DNA from: a virus
Virus record (IMG/VR): IMGVR_UViG_3300042465_003027
Coordinates: 1-30,167 of that record
Direction: 5' to 3' (one strand)
DNA: 30,167 nucleotides
Made by a program: the position numbers and the translations under genes. This document shows positions 7,019 through 16,015 of this stretch, in pieces; positions within the stretch are counted from its first letter, which is position 1, and every line of letters starts with the position of its first letter. Under the pieces are notes generated by a model. It worked only from the letters and a program-made list of their open reading frames with translations, was not told where the DNA came from and made no database searches.

Positions 7019-9115
7019 ATGCCTCACGCCAGTTTGAAGCTACGCCCCGGCGTCGATCAGAATGAAACGCCAGCCCTGAATGAGGCTGGTATTTCAGTTA
7101 GTGAACTTGTTCGCTTTATTCCAGATCAGCAGCAGGGTGCTTTGGTTCAAAAGCTTGGCGGGTGGACCAAGTATTTTCCTAACACCACGCCAGCTATTAC
7201 CCGCGCCTTGTGGGCTTGGCAGGACACACTGGCGACTAAGCACCTTGCTTATGGCACAGAAGAGATTGGCGTTACAGGAGTTGCGCAGCTTGGCGTCATT
7301 ACAGATGGCGCTCTTAGTGACATAACGCCGCGCCAAACCTCAACTAACGTCGCGGCAGCAGCATCAGCCACAAGCGGAAGCAGCTTTGTCATCATTACGG
7401 ATGCCACCGTACCCGGCATAACCCAGTTCAACTCAGTCTATATTGCAACGCAAATATCAGTTGGCGGCGTTGTCCTTTTTGGGTTGTATCAATGCGACCC
7501 TGATGGGTATCTTGGCGGTACAACTTATTCTGTTCAATCCATAGACAGCCTTGGATCGCCGCTTCCCGCCACTTCGACATCAACGACCACAACGCTGCCG
7601 CTCTTCTCTGTTGTATCAGGCAGTTCATCTGTCACTGTCACGCTGGCTAATCACGGCTATTCGGTAGGGGGCACATTCCCTGTCCTTATGTCCACGACGG
7701 TTGGTGGCACAACATTCTACGGCGACTTTACTGTTGAAACCGTCACCAGCAGCAGCCAGTTTACAATCAACGCCCTGACGCTTCCGACATCAACCACAAC
7801 CGGCTATTTAAATGGGAACCAAGCCCACTTTGTTTATAGCTTTGGTGTTGGGGCCATTTCGTCAGGCACTGGGTATGGTGTCGGAACATATGGTGGCGGC
7901 GGGTACGGTACAGGAACCGCAGTCGCCCCCAGCAGTGGAACCGCAATTAATGCAAACGATTGGACGCTAGATAACTGGGGAGAAATCCTTCTTGCCTGCC
8001 CCAATTACCCGGAATCTCCGCCATTCCAAGCTATTTACGAATGGGACCCAACAGACTCCAGCCCCAGTGCAACCGTAATCCCGCAGGCACCGCCCGTAAA
8101 TAGCGGGTTCTTCGTGGCTATGCCTCAGCGCCAGATCATTGCTTACGGCTCGACTTTTACCGGCATCCAAGACCCATTGCTTGTCCGGTGGTGCGATGTC
8201 AGCAATTACTCAGACTGGATTGGCACGGTCATCAATCAGGCTGGTTCCTATCGTATTCCTAAGGGTTCTAGGATTGTTGGGGCAATTCAGGCTGCTCAGC
8301 AGGCGTTTCTATGGACTGACATTGGCGTATGGTCGATGCAGTATATCGGTCAGCCGTATGTCTATTCTTTCAACGAAGTCGGCTCCGGCTGTGGCCTGAT
8401 CGCCAAAAAGGCCGCTGCATCTATCAATGGGTCCGTTTACTGGATGGGACCATCGCAGTTCTTTTCAATGACCGACCAAGGTGTGCAGCCTGTTTCATGC
8501 CCAATTTGGGATGTTATCTTCCAAGATCTGGACCAAGAAAATCTGGATAAGATCCGCGTTGCGGTAAATTCGCGCTTTGGTGAAATTACTTGGTACTATC
8601 CGACCATGAGCAACGGCGGCGAGGTCAACGCATACGCCAAGTATAACGTGTTCTTAAAGGTTTGGGATTTTGGTACGCTTGGTAGATCGGCTTGGGTCGA
8701 TCAGTCGGTCCTTGGCCCTCCTATTGGTGCAGATCCAAGCAGCCGGTACATTTATCAGCATGAGACATCTGAAAATGCTGACGGCCAACCTATGCTTTCC
8801 AGCTTTCAAACGGGCTATTTTGCTATGCAGGAAGCGGACGTAAAAGCCTTTGTTGATCAGGTTTGGCCAGACATGAAGTGGGGCTATTACGGTGGCACTC
8901 AAAATGCCACGGTTAACCTGACATTCTATGTCGCAGACTATGCTGGCCAGACACCTCTTGTATATGGCCCCTACCCATTGACGCAAAGCACGACATTTAT
9001 CTCCCCGCGCTTTCGGGGTAGGTTAATGTCGATTGGCCTTGGCAGTAGTGACATTGACTCTTTTTGGCGTATTGGGAACATACGCTATCGCCTCCAGCCG
9101 GACGGGAAGTTTTAA
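7019..9115 (+). CDS. Tail hub/nozzle protein (P22 gp10-like)
   Basis: A 698-residue structural protein. The C-terminal half carries the beta-propeller signature of phage DNA-stabilisation or nozzle proteins: SVYWMGPSQFFSMTDQGVQPV, IFQDLDQENLDKIRVAVNSRFGEITWYYP (residues near 490-525, core motif given) and AYAKYNVFLKVWDFG. The middle has a Ser/Thr-rich immunoglobulin-like insert and a Gly/Tyr-rich stretch (GYGVGTYGGGGYGTG) just before WTLDNWGEILLACP. It likely forms the hexameric tube below the adaptor. The ATG at 7019 lies six bases after the adaptor stop. I am confident it is a tail hub-type protein and less so of the exact equivalence to gp10. Confidence 0.75.
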   Translation: MPHASLKLRPGVDQNETPALNEAGISVSELVRFIPDQQQGALVQKLGGWTKYFPNTTPAITRALWAWQDTLATKHLAYGTEEIGVTGVAQLGVITDGALSDITPRQTSTNVAAAASATSGSSFVIITDATVPGITQFNSVYIATQISVGGVVLFGLYQCDPDGYLGGTTYSVQSIDSLGSPLPATSTSTTTTLPLFSVVSGSSSVTVTLANHGYSVGGTFPVLMSTTVGGTTFYGDFTVETVTSSSQFTINALTLPTSTTTGYLNGNQAHFVYSFGVGAISSGTGYGVGTYGGGGYGTGTAVAPSSGTAINANDWTLDNWGEILLACPNYPESPPFQAIYEWDPTDSSPSATVIPQAPPVNSGFFVAMPQRQIIAYGSTFTGIQDPLLVRWCDVSNYSDWIGTVINQAGSYRIPKGSRIVGAIQAAQQAFLWTDIGVWSMQYIGQPYVYSFNEVGSGCGLIAKKAAASINGSVYWMGPSQFFSMTDQGVQPVSCPIWDVIFQDLDQENLDKIRVAVNSRFGEITWYYPTMSNGGEVNAYAKYNVFLKVWDFGTLGRSAWVDQSVLGPPIGADPSSRYIYQHETSENADGQPMLSSFQTGYFAMQEADVKAFVDQVWPDMKWGYYGGTQNATVNLTFYVADYAGQTPLVYGPYPLTQSTTFISPRFRGRLMSIGLGSSDIDSFWRIGNIRYRLQPDGKF

Positions 9116-9118
9116 ACC

Positions 9119-9460
9119 ATGGCATCATTAAGCGATCTTCTCACTACCGCAAAAAACATTGCATCAGCCATTAACGGCGTGGCGCAGACATATGTGGCCG
9201 TGCAGGGCGCAAGAGTTCAGCAAAACATTACTGCCACGGCTATTGTAAACAATGCTGCGGGGCGGTTGGCGGTAATTTCCGTAACAACGGCAGGCACAAC
9301 TACTGGTGTCATTTATGATGCCGACACAACTGGCATTACAACACGTCCCATTTACATTATCCCAAACACAGTCGGTGTTGTATTCGTAAACCTTCCGGTA
9401 GTTTACGGCATTGTTGTGGTTCCGGGAACAGGTCAAGCTGTCACAGTCAGCTATTCGTGA
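9119..9460 (+). CDS. Small virion-region protein, function unknown
   Basis: A 113-residue protein. Residues 1-35 form a helix (LLTTAKNIASAINGVAQTYVAVQGARVQ), and the rest is beta-rich with alternating Thr/Val strands (ITATAIVNNAAGRLAVISVTTAG, IYIIPNTVGVVFVNLPVVYGIVVVPG). It starts three bases after the hub gene. The composition suits a small decoration or tail component. There is no recognisable family motif. Confidence 0.7.
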   Translation: MASLSDLLTTAKNIASAINGVAQTYVAVQGARVQQNITATAIVNNAAGRLAVISVTTAGTTTGVIYDADTTGITTRPIYIIPNTVGVVFVNLPVVYGIVVVPGTGQAVTVSYS

Positions 9461-9467
9461 GGTCATT

Positions 9468-10184
9468 ATGCCATTAAAGCACGGTAAATCGCAGAAAGTC
9501 ATAAGCGGGAATATTTCCGAAATGATAGAGTCCGGGCATCCTCGCGATCAAGCCATTGCTGCGGCACTGTCTACTGCGCGTAAAACTAAGGCTGCTGGTG
9601 GCGGTCTTTATGCCAACATTCACGCCAAGCGTGAGCGGATCAAGCATGGATCAAAGGAGCGCATGCGCAAGGTCGGCAGCGAAGGCGCGCCTACAGCGGA
9701 AGCATTTAAGCAGTCTGCGCGCACAGCCCGCGCCGCAGGTGGTCAGGTCAACACAAAGACCCACAGTGGCCCCATACATAGCGCGGTAGCAGGCCGTACA
9801 GACCACTTGCCAATGCATGTGGCATCCGGATCTTATGTCATCCCTGCCGACATCATCAGCGCAATGGGTGAAGGCAATACCATGGCTGGCTTTAAGCACA
9901 TGCGTACTATCTTTGGCGGTGTACCATATACCGGACAGGATGAGCCTTACGGCGTTGAAGGCGGGCCTTATGGTGAGCCTCTGCCCGGTAAGGCTGAGGG
10001 CGGCGTTGCGACCGTCCCGATTGTGGCTGCTGGTGGAGAGTATGTCGTAACGCCTGAGCAGGTGGTTGAAGCTGGCGGTGGCGACCTTGACACTGGCCAC
10101 CGGGTATTGGATGAATTCGTTAAGCGTATGCGCGCTGAAACTGTTAATACATTAAAGAATCTACCCGGACCTAAGAAAGATTAA
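9468..10184 (+). CDS. Conserved virion-associated protein
   Basis: A 238-residue protein with the N-terminus MPLKHGKSQKVISGNISEMI, common in podophage and prophage structural regions. The HPRDQAIAAALSTARK helix follows, and then the conserved block SGPIHSAVAGRTDHLPMHV with GSYVIPADIISAMGEGNT (residues 100-138). A second, degenerate copy of the GSYVIPADI unit appears at residues 189-215 (GGEYVVTPEQVVEAGGG). Several A-x-GG motifs are present (AAGGG, RAAGGQ, KAEGGV). The start at 9468 was chosen because the frame before it overlaps the previous gene. It is probably a structural or packaging-related protein; exact role unknown. Confidence 0.7.
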   Translation: MPLKHGKSQKVISGNISEMIESGHPRDQAIAAALSTARKTKAAGGGLYANIHAKRERIKHGSKERMRKVGSEGAPTAEAFKQSARTARAAGGQVNTKTHSGPIHSAVAGRTDHLPMHVASGSYVIPADIISAMGEGNTMAGFKHMRTIFGGVPYTGQDEPYGVEGGPYGEPLPGKAEGGVATVPIVAAGGEYVVTPEQVVEAGGGDLDTGHRVLDEFVKRMRAETVNTLKNLPGPKKD

Positions 10185-10186
10185 TT

Positions 10187-10693
10187 ATGACAGATAAAAC
10201 CAATCCAAATGACCTTTATATTCGCGTTGGGACGCCTGAGGATCTTGATGAAATTATGGTTGTTGCCATGCAGGCAACTGAGGAAAATGGTTTCCTTGAA
10301 GCTAGTCCGGGGAAATTAGTCCAAGAAATCTATCCGGCCCTTTGCCAAGATCACGGTATTGTTGGCCTGATCGGGCCCAAAGATGGGGCCATTGAGGGCA
10401 TTGTGGTCCTTCGAATTGGCGCAATGTGGTACTCAGATGCGCCGGTTGTTGAAGAAAAAGCTATTTTCATTCACCCTGAATTTCGCAGCGCAAAAGGCGG
10501 TCGTGCAAGGCGTTTGTGCGAATTTAGCAAAAAAGTATCCGATACCCTTGGAATTCCTCTGATAATTGGTGTATTGTCGAATAACAGGACGGAAGCTAAG
10601 GTACGGATGTATGAGCGCCAGTTTGGGAAGCCAAGCGGTGCTTTTTTCCTATACGGCGCGAAAACTGGAGAACACTCCAGAACGGAGCATTAA
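10187..10693 (+). CDS. GNAT-family N-acetyltransferase
   Basis: A 168-residue protein with the GNAT fold. The beta strand AIFIHPEFRS leads into the acetyl-CoA-binding turn R100-S-A-K-G-G-R-A (residues 100-107) and helix ARRLCEFSKKVSDTLG. The strand LIIGVLSNN and the conserved Tyr142 (RMYERQFG) follow. It transfers an acetyl group to an amine; the substrate is unknown. GNAT genes next to internal virion protein genes are frequent in T7-like and roseophage genomes, where they may modify host or virion proteins. It lies three bases after the previous gene and directly abuts the next. Confidence 0.8.
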   Translation: MTDKTNPNDLYIRVGTPEDLDEIMVVAMQATEENGFLEASPGKLVQEIYPALCQDHGIVGLIGPKDGAIEGIVVLRIGAMWYSDAPVVEEKAIFIHPEFRSAKGGRARRLCEFSKKVSDTLGIPLIIGVLSNNRTEAKVRMYERQFGKPSGAFFLYGAKTGEHSRTEH

Positions 10694-13600
10694 ATGGGCG
10701 GTAAAACCTCTAAGTCAACACAAGCAATTAGTGTCCCACCAGAGGTTCTGGCGAGGTATAATGCGGTCAACGCCCGTGCTGATACGGTCACAAATAAGCC
10801 GTACCAGTATTATACTGGCCAGTTTGTCGCTCCACTTACGGCCACGCAACAGGCAGGTATTTCTAATACCAACGCCGCTGCGGGCATCGCCCAACCATAT
10901 TTCGGCGCTGCAACAGGCCAGCTTATGGGCGCACAGCAGGCGGCAATGCCTTACTATCAGGGTGCAACCGAGCAGCTTGGTCAGGGTATAAATGCCGGTC
11001 AGCAGCTTGCAGGCCAATCTTATAATACGCTAAGTGGCGCTCAGAACATCGGAAACCAGCTTGCTGGGCAGTCTCTTGAAACTCTTGGCGCAGCGCAAAA
11101 TCAGGCTGGTGGAATTCAGCAAACCGCACTTAATAATTTTAACGCTGCCTATGCAGGGGCGCAGCCTTATAACCAAGTGGCTGGTAACTTGTACGGGCAA
11201 GGGTTGGAGCAAGGCCGTGACTTTACTGGGCAGTCAGCTTACGGGACGCAGCAGGCTTTGGCTGGCGCGCAGCCGTATCAGGGAGTGGCAACTCAGTACA
11301 TGGGTAGCGGCGCTCAGGCAGTAAACCCGAATGATTTGGGCGCTGATCAGATCAACAAGTACATGTCGCCATATCTCAGCACTGTTTTGCAAGGCACCGC
11401 TGGCCTTTTGAACCAGCAGAACCAGCAGCAGCAGTCAGGCCAAATGGGCAATGCTATCCGCTCTGGCGCGTTTGGCGGCGACCGGTCAGGCATTGCTGCG
11501 GCGAACCTGAACCAACAGCAGAACTTGGCAAACTCCAAGATCTTTTCCGATCTTCTTAATCAGGGCTTTGGTCAGGCGCTTGGCACTGCTCAGCAACAGC
11601 AGCAGCTTGGTCTTGGCGCTCAGCAGGCAAACCGCGCCGCTCAGCAGCAAGCTTCGCAACAGGCACTTGCCATTGGCCAGCAGGGTTTTGGTCAGGGACT
11701 TTCCGCCGCTCAGCAGCAGGCCGCTCTTGGCCAGCAGCTTTTTGGCATGGGATCCACCACTGGCCAAAACGCTGCCGCCCTTGGTCAGCAAGTTTATGGT
11801 CAAGGCACAGGCACGGCAGCACAGCAGGCAGCCATGGGCCAGCAAATCTTTGGTCAGGGTGCTACAGCAGCAGCGCAGCAGGCAGCTTTGGGTCAGCAGC
11901 AGTTTGGTCAGGGCGCTACAACAGCAGCCCAGCAAGCTGCCTTGGGCCAGCAGCAGTTTGGTCAAGGTACCGCCGCATCTCAGCAGGCAGCGGCCTTGGG
12001 TCAAGGTCTTTACGGCATGGGTGCCAACACATCTAGCCAGCTTGCTGGACTTGGCACAGGCGCTCAGGGAGCCGCCCTGTCAGGCGCGGGTGCCCAGTTG
12101 GCAGCCGGTCAAGCAGAGCAGGCTACCCAGCAGGCTGAAAACACTGCTAAATACAATGAATTCCTTCAGGCCCAGTCGCTGCCATATCAGCAGCTTAAAC
12201 TGGCGTCTGACATTGCCCTTGGCACTGGTACGGCTTCCGGATCCACAACCACAACTGCACAGCCCGGTGGCTTCTTCTCCGACGAACGTCTGAAAGAGAA
12301 CATCAAGGCTGTTGGTAAGACTTTTGATGGCCAGACCATCCATAGCTACAATTATAAGGGCGATCCACGCACACAGATCGGTCTAATCGCTCAAGAGGTC
12401 CAGAAACATCACCCAGAGGCTGTTGGCCTTGCAGGTGGCTACAAAACCGTTGATTACGACAAGGCTACTGAAGACGCCTCCGACCGTGGTCATATGGCCT
12501 CTGGTGGCCTTGCAAGCGCTGGTGGCAGTGTAATGCCGTACAATGCAGGTCAGGGCTTTGCTGATGGCGGCTTTGCTGGTTACGATCCAGCCGTAATGCA
12601 GCAAATGCTTGCGGCGCAGCAGGCTATGTACGCCCCACTTTCCAGCAACAACATGTATGCTGGCGGTCCAAATGCTGGCGGTGGCCTTGTGCCGCAGTCT
12701 GAACTTACCGCACGTCAGTTGATGATGCCCGCTGAATTGGCACGTCAGGCCACTGGCGCTGAGCAGGCAAACTCTATTGCTAACCTTGGCAAGACTGTTG
12801 GTGAACTTGGCGGTGAGGTTGGCGCTTGGGATTGGGGTGGCGAAGAAGCTAAGAAGAAGGATAAGACCCCGGTTCCCACTACTGCGGCTGCCTCTGCACC
12901 TGCGGCTACCGGCGTTGTACCTCCAGAGCCTGTAGACACGACCCCACCAACACCTGAAGAACTGCTTGAAAGGCAGGGTCGCGCCCTTGGCGGCGGCATA
13001 CCTTACAGCGGTCAGGGTTTGGATATTCCTGAATCTGGCCTTGCTGCCGGTTCAGGTAGCCCCATGACGGCCAGCGCGCTTCAGGCGCAGCAAAGTGGCA
13101 TTCAAAAACTTGGTGATACAGCAGACACCGGAATGAAATTATTTAAAGCTGGGAAAAAACTTTCCAAACTCTTTGCGGATGGCGGCGGCATCCCTTATGC
13201 TGGTCAAGGCCTAGATATTCCTGATGAGGACGATTCATCTAAGACTTACCAGCTTCCGACTGCTGGTGACATGCCCGATAAGCCCAAAAGCGGCTTTAGC
13301 AAGGCTGTCAAAGCTGCGGGTACTGTAGCTAAGTTGGCTGCTATGTTCTCCGACAAGCGCATGAAGGAAAACATCAAGCCTATCGGCAAGCTGTTCGACG
13401 GCCAGATCGTCCACAGCTACAACTATAAGGGCGATCCACGCACCCAGATTGGTCTGATTGCTCAAGAAGTTGAAGGCCACAAGCCGCATGCTGTTGGCTC
13501 TGCTGGCAAGTACAAGACTGTTGATTATGCTAAGGCGACATCAGGGGCTGCTAAGCGTGGTCACTTTGCAGTCGGCGGCATGCCTGAAGAGGAAATGGAA

Positions 13601-16006
13601 GACGTTCCTGCATATGAGCCCACAGGGCTTTACAGTGGTGACAACAAGTTTATCCGTAACCTCTTTAAATCTTCCGCATCCGGCAACAAGAACATCGACT
13701 TAATGAGCGGTGAAGAAATGCCAGCAAAAATGGGTGAAGCCACCGCGCAGGAACCGGGTTTTGCTAAAATACCAGAGCCTGTTGGCCTTGCTGGTGCGGC
13801 TAAAGCTGGCCTACCAGAATTGCTTAAAATCAAAAAGCCAACGGAATTTGCCAAGCCCGCTGGTCTTGCACCTAAAATGGGCGAACTCCCGACTGGTATT
13901 GCGCAAATTGCGCGCCTCATCCATGCTGGCGAAGGCACTGGCAAGAACCCTTCGTCATCAGCTAAGGGGCCATATCAGTTTATTGACAGCACATTTGTGG
14001 GCGAGTTCCGCAAAAACTATCCTGATCGTGCAAAGGGTATGTCGGATGACAGCATCGTTGCATTGAAGCGTAGCCCAGAGGGTGCATCCATTAGTTTGCA
14101 AATGGGTCCAAAGTTCATTGCAAACAACGCTAAGATAGTTGAGCGGGCTGGATTTGTGCCTGACGCTGGCAACGTGTATCTTGCCCACTTCTTGGGACCA
14201 GATACCGCTGTCAAAGTGCTTCGCGCAGATCCTAACGCGCCAATCAGCCGTTATGTGAGCGAAGACGCTATCAAGGCAAACCCGCCCCTGCAAAAGAACC
14301 CAACCGTTGGTGGCACTATCAACTGGGCGCGTGGCTACATGCAAAAGCAAGCTAACTATCTGGATCGCAAAGGGCGCGCATCAGGTGGCCTTGCTGGCCG
14401 TAATGGTTATGCACTTGATGGTAGTGTTGAAGATGAAAAGAAGGGCTTCCAGCTTTCAGAGCAGCTTTTGCAAGATGCAAACGATTTAGCCGAAACTGAT
14501 AAGCTTGAAAGAAATCTAGACGTTCAAAAAGTTCAACCGGGGCCAGAAACAAAAATTGCAGAAGAGGTTGTCCCCCAACAGGCCCTAGCCGCTGGTGCGC
14601 CAACAGCGATGCCTACTGCTACGCCTGTTACTGATAAGCCAGTGGGCTTGGGTGCTGCTGCACCTGCTGCTGCACCTGCTGCTGCACCTGCACCCAGAGA
14701 CAACAACATCTTCCGGGGTAAATTTATTACGGGTCTGAAAGAGGGTAGGGCAACGTCAATATTGCCACTTCTGTCTGGGATTGCGGCCATGGGCACTGCG
14801 CCGACCCGTAGCCTTGGCGTTGCGCTTGCCGCAGGTGTTGGCGCAGGCGCGCAAGCTGCTCAGGCTCAGCGCGCATTCGGTATCAAGCAGGGTGAATTGA
14901 AGGTTGCTCAGCAGCTTGCTGATGCCCGCACGATGGAAATCACTAAGGGTATTCTGGAAGGCCGGTATGAATTCCTTGAGAATGGTATGGTCAGGGACAC
15001 TTACACAGACACGTTCCTGCCTACCGATCTGGCAACAATTGCCAAGGGGAAGGCTTTTAAAGAAGGTCCTTATGAGGCAATTACTGGAAAGGCGGAAGGT
15101 GCAATTTCCCGCAAGGATTACCTTGAACAATATCCAACAGCGGGAAGCAATCCTCCTGATCTTCCACCCTCTTTCTCATATGAGGTTGACCCCAAGAGTC
15201 CCAACAAAACTATTTTTGCTTTAGCTGAAATGACACCCGGTGTTAGGGATGCGCGGAAATCGCGTGATAAGTCAGAGTACACCATGAATGCGCTTCATAA
15301 AACATTGTCTGATCCCGGCATTGGCCAAAATCGCTTAGCGCAACTTACAAATGCTTATAATCTTTCTGTTGGTGATTATAATCGCGCAAATGAGCAGTGG
15401 TTAAAGGTCCTCACTGACGTTGCGTCTACCCCAATCAAAGCGCTTGAAGCAGGTCAAGCGGCTCAGATTAATGTTAACGCAGAAGCCCTCGGACCACTTA
15501 TTGCTGATGCCCGCACTGCGCTTGCGACGAAGGAAACTATCAAGCAAATCAGGGGTGAAATTGGCGAAGGTGGGCCTTTGGCCCCATTGCAGCAGAACAT
15601 CGGTCTTAGGATGCAGCAAGTTGGCTTTAGTCCAGAATTTGTCAAATCACTTATTGGCCAAGATCCAGCAAGTTTAAATGTGCAGAATTCTTTGGCAAAC
15701 CAATTGACCTTAAATGGCATAGACCCAGCCACCCTTAGGGATGGCGCTGGAACCATTAATGCGCGCAAAGCCGTGGAAGCATTACTGAACAATGTTGATA
15801 AAAGGGCAGATGGCCAAATCGCGGCATTTGACGCAGCTAACACTGCATTCAAGTATGATCCGGTAGGTGCAGACACTCCCGGAAAAAGCATTAACGCTCA
15901 GCGTGGCGAATATGATGCCAAGTATCTAAGGGAGCAGCCAAAGCCGGGAACCTATCCAAAGGGAACGGTTTATTACGTTGGTGGAAAGCGGTTTGTAGTT
16001 AATTAG
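10694..16006 (+). CDS. Giant internal virion protein with two S74 modules and a lysozyme-like domain
   Basis: A 1770-residue ejection-type protein. Residues 1-500 are Gln/Ala/Gly-rich, with seven 18-residue repeats of the type LGQQ-F-GQG (327-452). Residues 529-592 and 886-949 are two S74 intramolecular-chaperone-like modules (SDERLKENI and SDKRMKENI). A lysozyme/transglycosylase-like domain lies near 1070-1220: Glu1080 in HAGEGTG, then SAKGPYQFIDSTF and YLAHFLGP. A glycine-rich hydrophobic stretch near 1348-1390 could enter the membrane. By analogy with T7 gp16, it would be ejected to digest peptidoglycan and line a DNA channel. S74 modules are normally at the C-terminus of fibres, so their internal position is odd. 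Confidence 0.8.
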   Translation: MGGKTSKSTQAISVPPEVLARYNAVNARADTVTNKPYQYYTGQFVAPLTATQQAGISNTNAAAGIAQPYFGAATGQLMGAQQAAMPYYQGATEQLGQGINAGQQLAGQSYNTLSGAQNIGNQLAGQSLETLGAAQNQAGGIQQTALNNFNAAYAGAQPYNQVAGNLYGQGLEQGRDFTGQSAYGTQQALAGAQPYQGVATQYMGSGAQAVNPNDLGADQINKYMSPYLSTVLQGTAGLLNQQNQQQQSGQMGNAIRSGAFGGDRSGIAAANLNQQQNLANSKIFSDLLNQGFGQALGTAQQQQQLGLGAQQANRAAQQQASQQALAIGQQGFGQGLSAAQQQAALGQQLFGMGSTTGQNAAALGQQVYGQGTGTAAQQAAMGQQIFGQGATAAAQQAALGQQQFGQGATTAAQQAALGQQQFGQGTAASQQAAALGQGLYGMGANTSSQLAGLGTGAQGAALSGAGAQLAAGQAEQATQQAENTAKYNEFLQAQSLPYQQLKLASDIALGTGTASGSTTTTAQPGGFFSDERLKENIKAVGKTFDGQTIHSYNYKGDPRTQIGLIAQEVQKHHPEAVGLAGGYKTVDYDKATEDASDRGHMASGGLASAGGSVMPYNAGQGFADGGFAGYDPAVMQQMLAAQQAMYAPLSSNNMYAGGPNAGGGLVPQSELTARQLMMPAELARQATGAEQANSIANLGKTVGELGGEVGAWDWGGEEAKKKDKTPVPTTAAASAPAATGVVPPEPVDTTPPTPEELLERQGRALGGGIPYSGQGLDIPESGLAAGSGSPMTASALQAQQSGIQKLGDTADTGMKLFKAGKKLSKLFADGGGIPYAGQGLDIPDEDDSSKTYQLPTAGDMPDKPKSGFSKAVKAAGTVAKLAAMFSDKRMKENIKPIGKLFDGQIVHSYNYKGDPRTQIGLIAQEVEGHKPHAVGSAGKYKTVDYAKATSGAAKRGHFAVGGMPEEEMEDVPAYEPTGLYSGDNKFIRNLFKSSASGNKNIDLMSGEEMPAKMGEATAQEPGFAKIPEPVGLAGAAKAGLPELLKIKKPTEFAKPAGLAPKMGELPTGIAQIARLIHAGEGTGKNPSSSAKGPYQFIDSTFVGEFRKNYPDRAKGMSDDSIVALKRSPEGASISLQMGPKFIANNAKIVERAGFVPDAGNVYLAHFLGPDTAVKVLRADPNAPISRYVSEDAIKANPPLQKNPTVGGTINWARGYMQKQANYLDRKGRASGGLAGRNGYALDGSVEDEKKGFQLSEQLLQDANDLAETDKLERNLDVQKVQPGPETKIAEEVVPQQALAAGAPTAMPTATPVTDKPVGLGAAAPAAAPAAAPAPRDNNIFRGKFITGLKEGRATSILPLLSGIAAMGTAPTRSLGVALAAGVGAGAQAAQAQRAFGIKQGELKVAQQLADARTMEITKGILEGRYEFLENGMVRDTYTDTFLPTDLATIAKGKAFKEGPYEAITGKAEGAISRKDYLEQYPTAGSNPPDLPPSFSYEVDPKSPNKTIFALAEMTPGVRDARKSRDKSEYTMNALHKTLSDPGIGQNRLAQLTNAYNLSVGDYNRANEQWLKVLTDVASTPIKALEAGQAAQINVNAEALGPLIADARTALATKETIKQIRGEIGEGGPLAPLQQNIGLRMQQVGFSPEFVKSLIGQDPASLNVQNSLANQLTLNGIDPATLRDGAGTINARKAVEALLNNVDKRADGQIAAFDAANTAFKYDPVGADTPGKSINAQRGEYDAKYLREQPKPGTYPKGTVYYVGGKRFVVN
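11672..12049 (+). repeat. Seven tandem 54-bp coding repeats (Gln-rich)
   Basis: Seven in-frame units of exactly 18 codons start at 11672, 11726, 11780, 11834, 11888, 11942 and 11996. Their leading residues are IGQQGF, LGQQLF, LGQQVY, MGQQIF, LGQQQF, LGQQQF and LGQGLY, followed by G-Q/M-G and an Ala/Gln run. The units lie in the N-terminal third of the giant virion protein. The constant 18-residue period suggests a helical solenoid or extended fibrous segment. Confidence 0.85.
12278..12469 (+). repeat. First internal S74 chaperone-like module (coding duplication)
   Basis: Codons 529-592 of the giant virion protein. The module opens with SDERLKENI, contains YNYKGDPRTQIGLIAQEV and ends with KTVDYDKAT. 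Its length is exactly the same 64 codons as the second module at 13349, and I count 50 of 64 residues identical. Ser529 and Lys534 of the S-D-x-R-L-K motif, associated with autocleavage in peptidase S74, are present. Confidence 0.85.
13349..13540 (+). repeat. Second internal S74 chaperone-like module (coding duplication)
   Basis: Codons 886-949 of the giant virion protein, opening with SDKRMKENI and ending with KTVDYAKAT. It matches the first module over all 64 codons without gaps. The 20 residues starting at HSYNYKGD are identical, although many codons differ at third positions, so the duplication is not recent. Confidence 0.85.
14654..14689 (+). repeat. Three 12-bp repeats encoding Ala-Ala-Ala-Pro
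   Basis: GCTGCTGCACCT occurs three times without change within the giant virion protein, encoding an Ala/Pro linker just before the hydrophobic stretch near residue 1348. Exact short repeats like this are prone to slippage, so linker length may vary between strains. Confidence 0.9.
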
Positions 16007-16015
16007 GAAGATCCC

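Noticed and set aside
11672-12049. Regularly spaced repeats as a CRISPR array
   Set aside because: The repeats are contiguous, in frame, coding and without spacers.
11486-12293. Other-frame ORFs over the Gln-rich repeats
   Set aside because: Created by the repetitive CAG/GCT codons; low complexity and no start signal.
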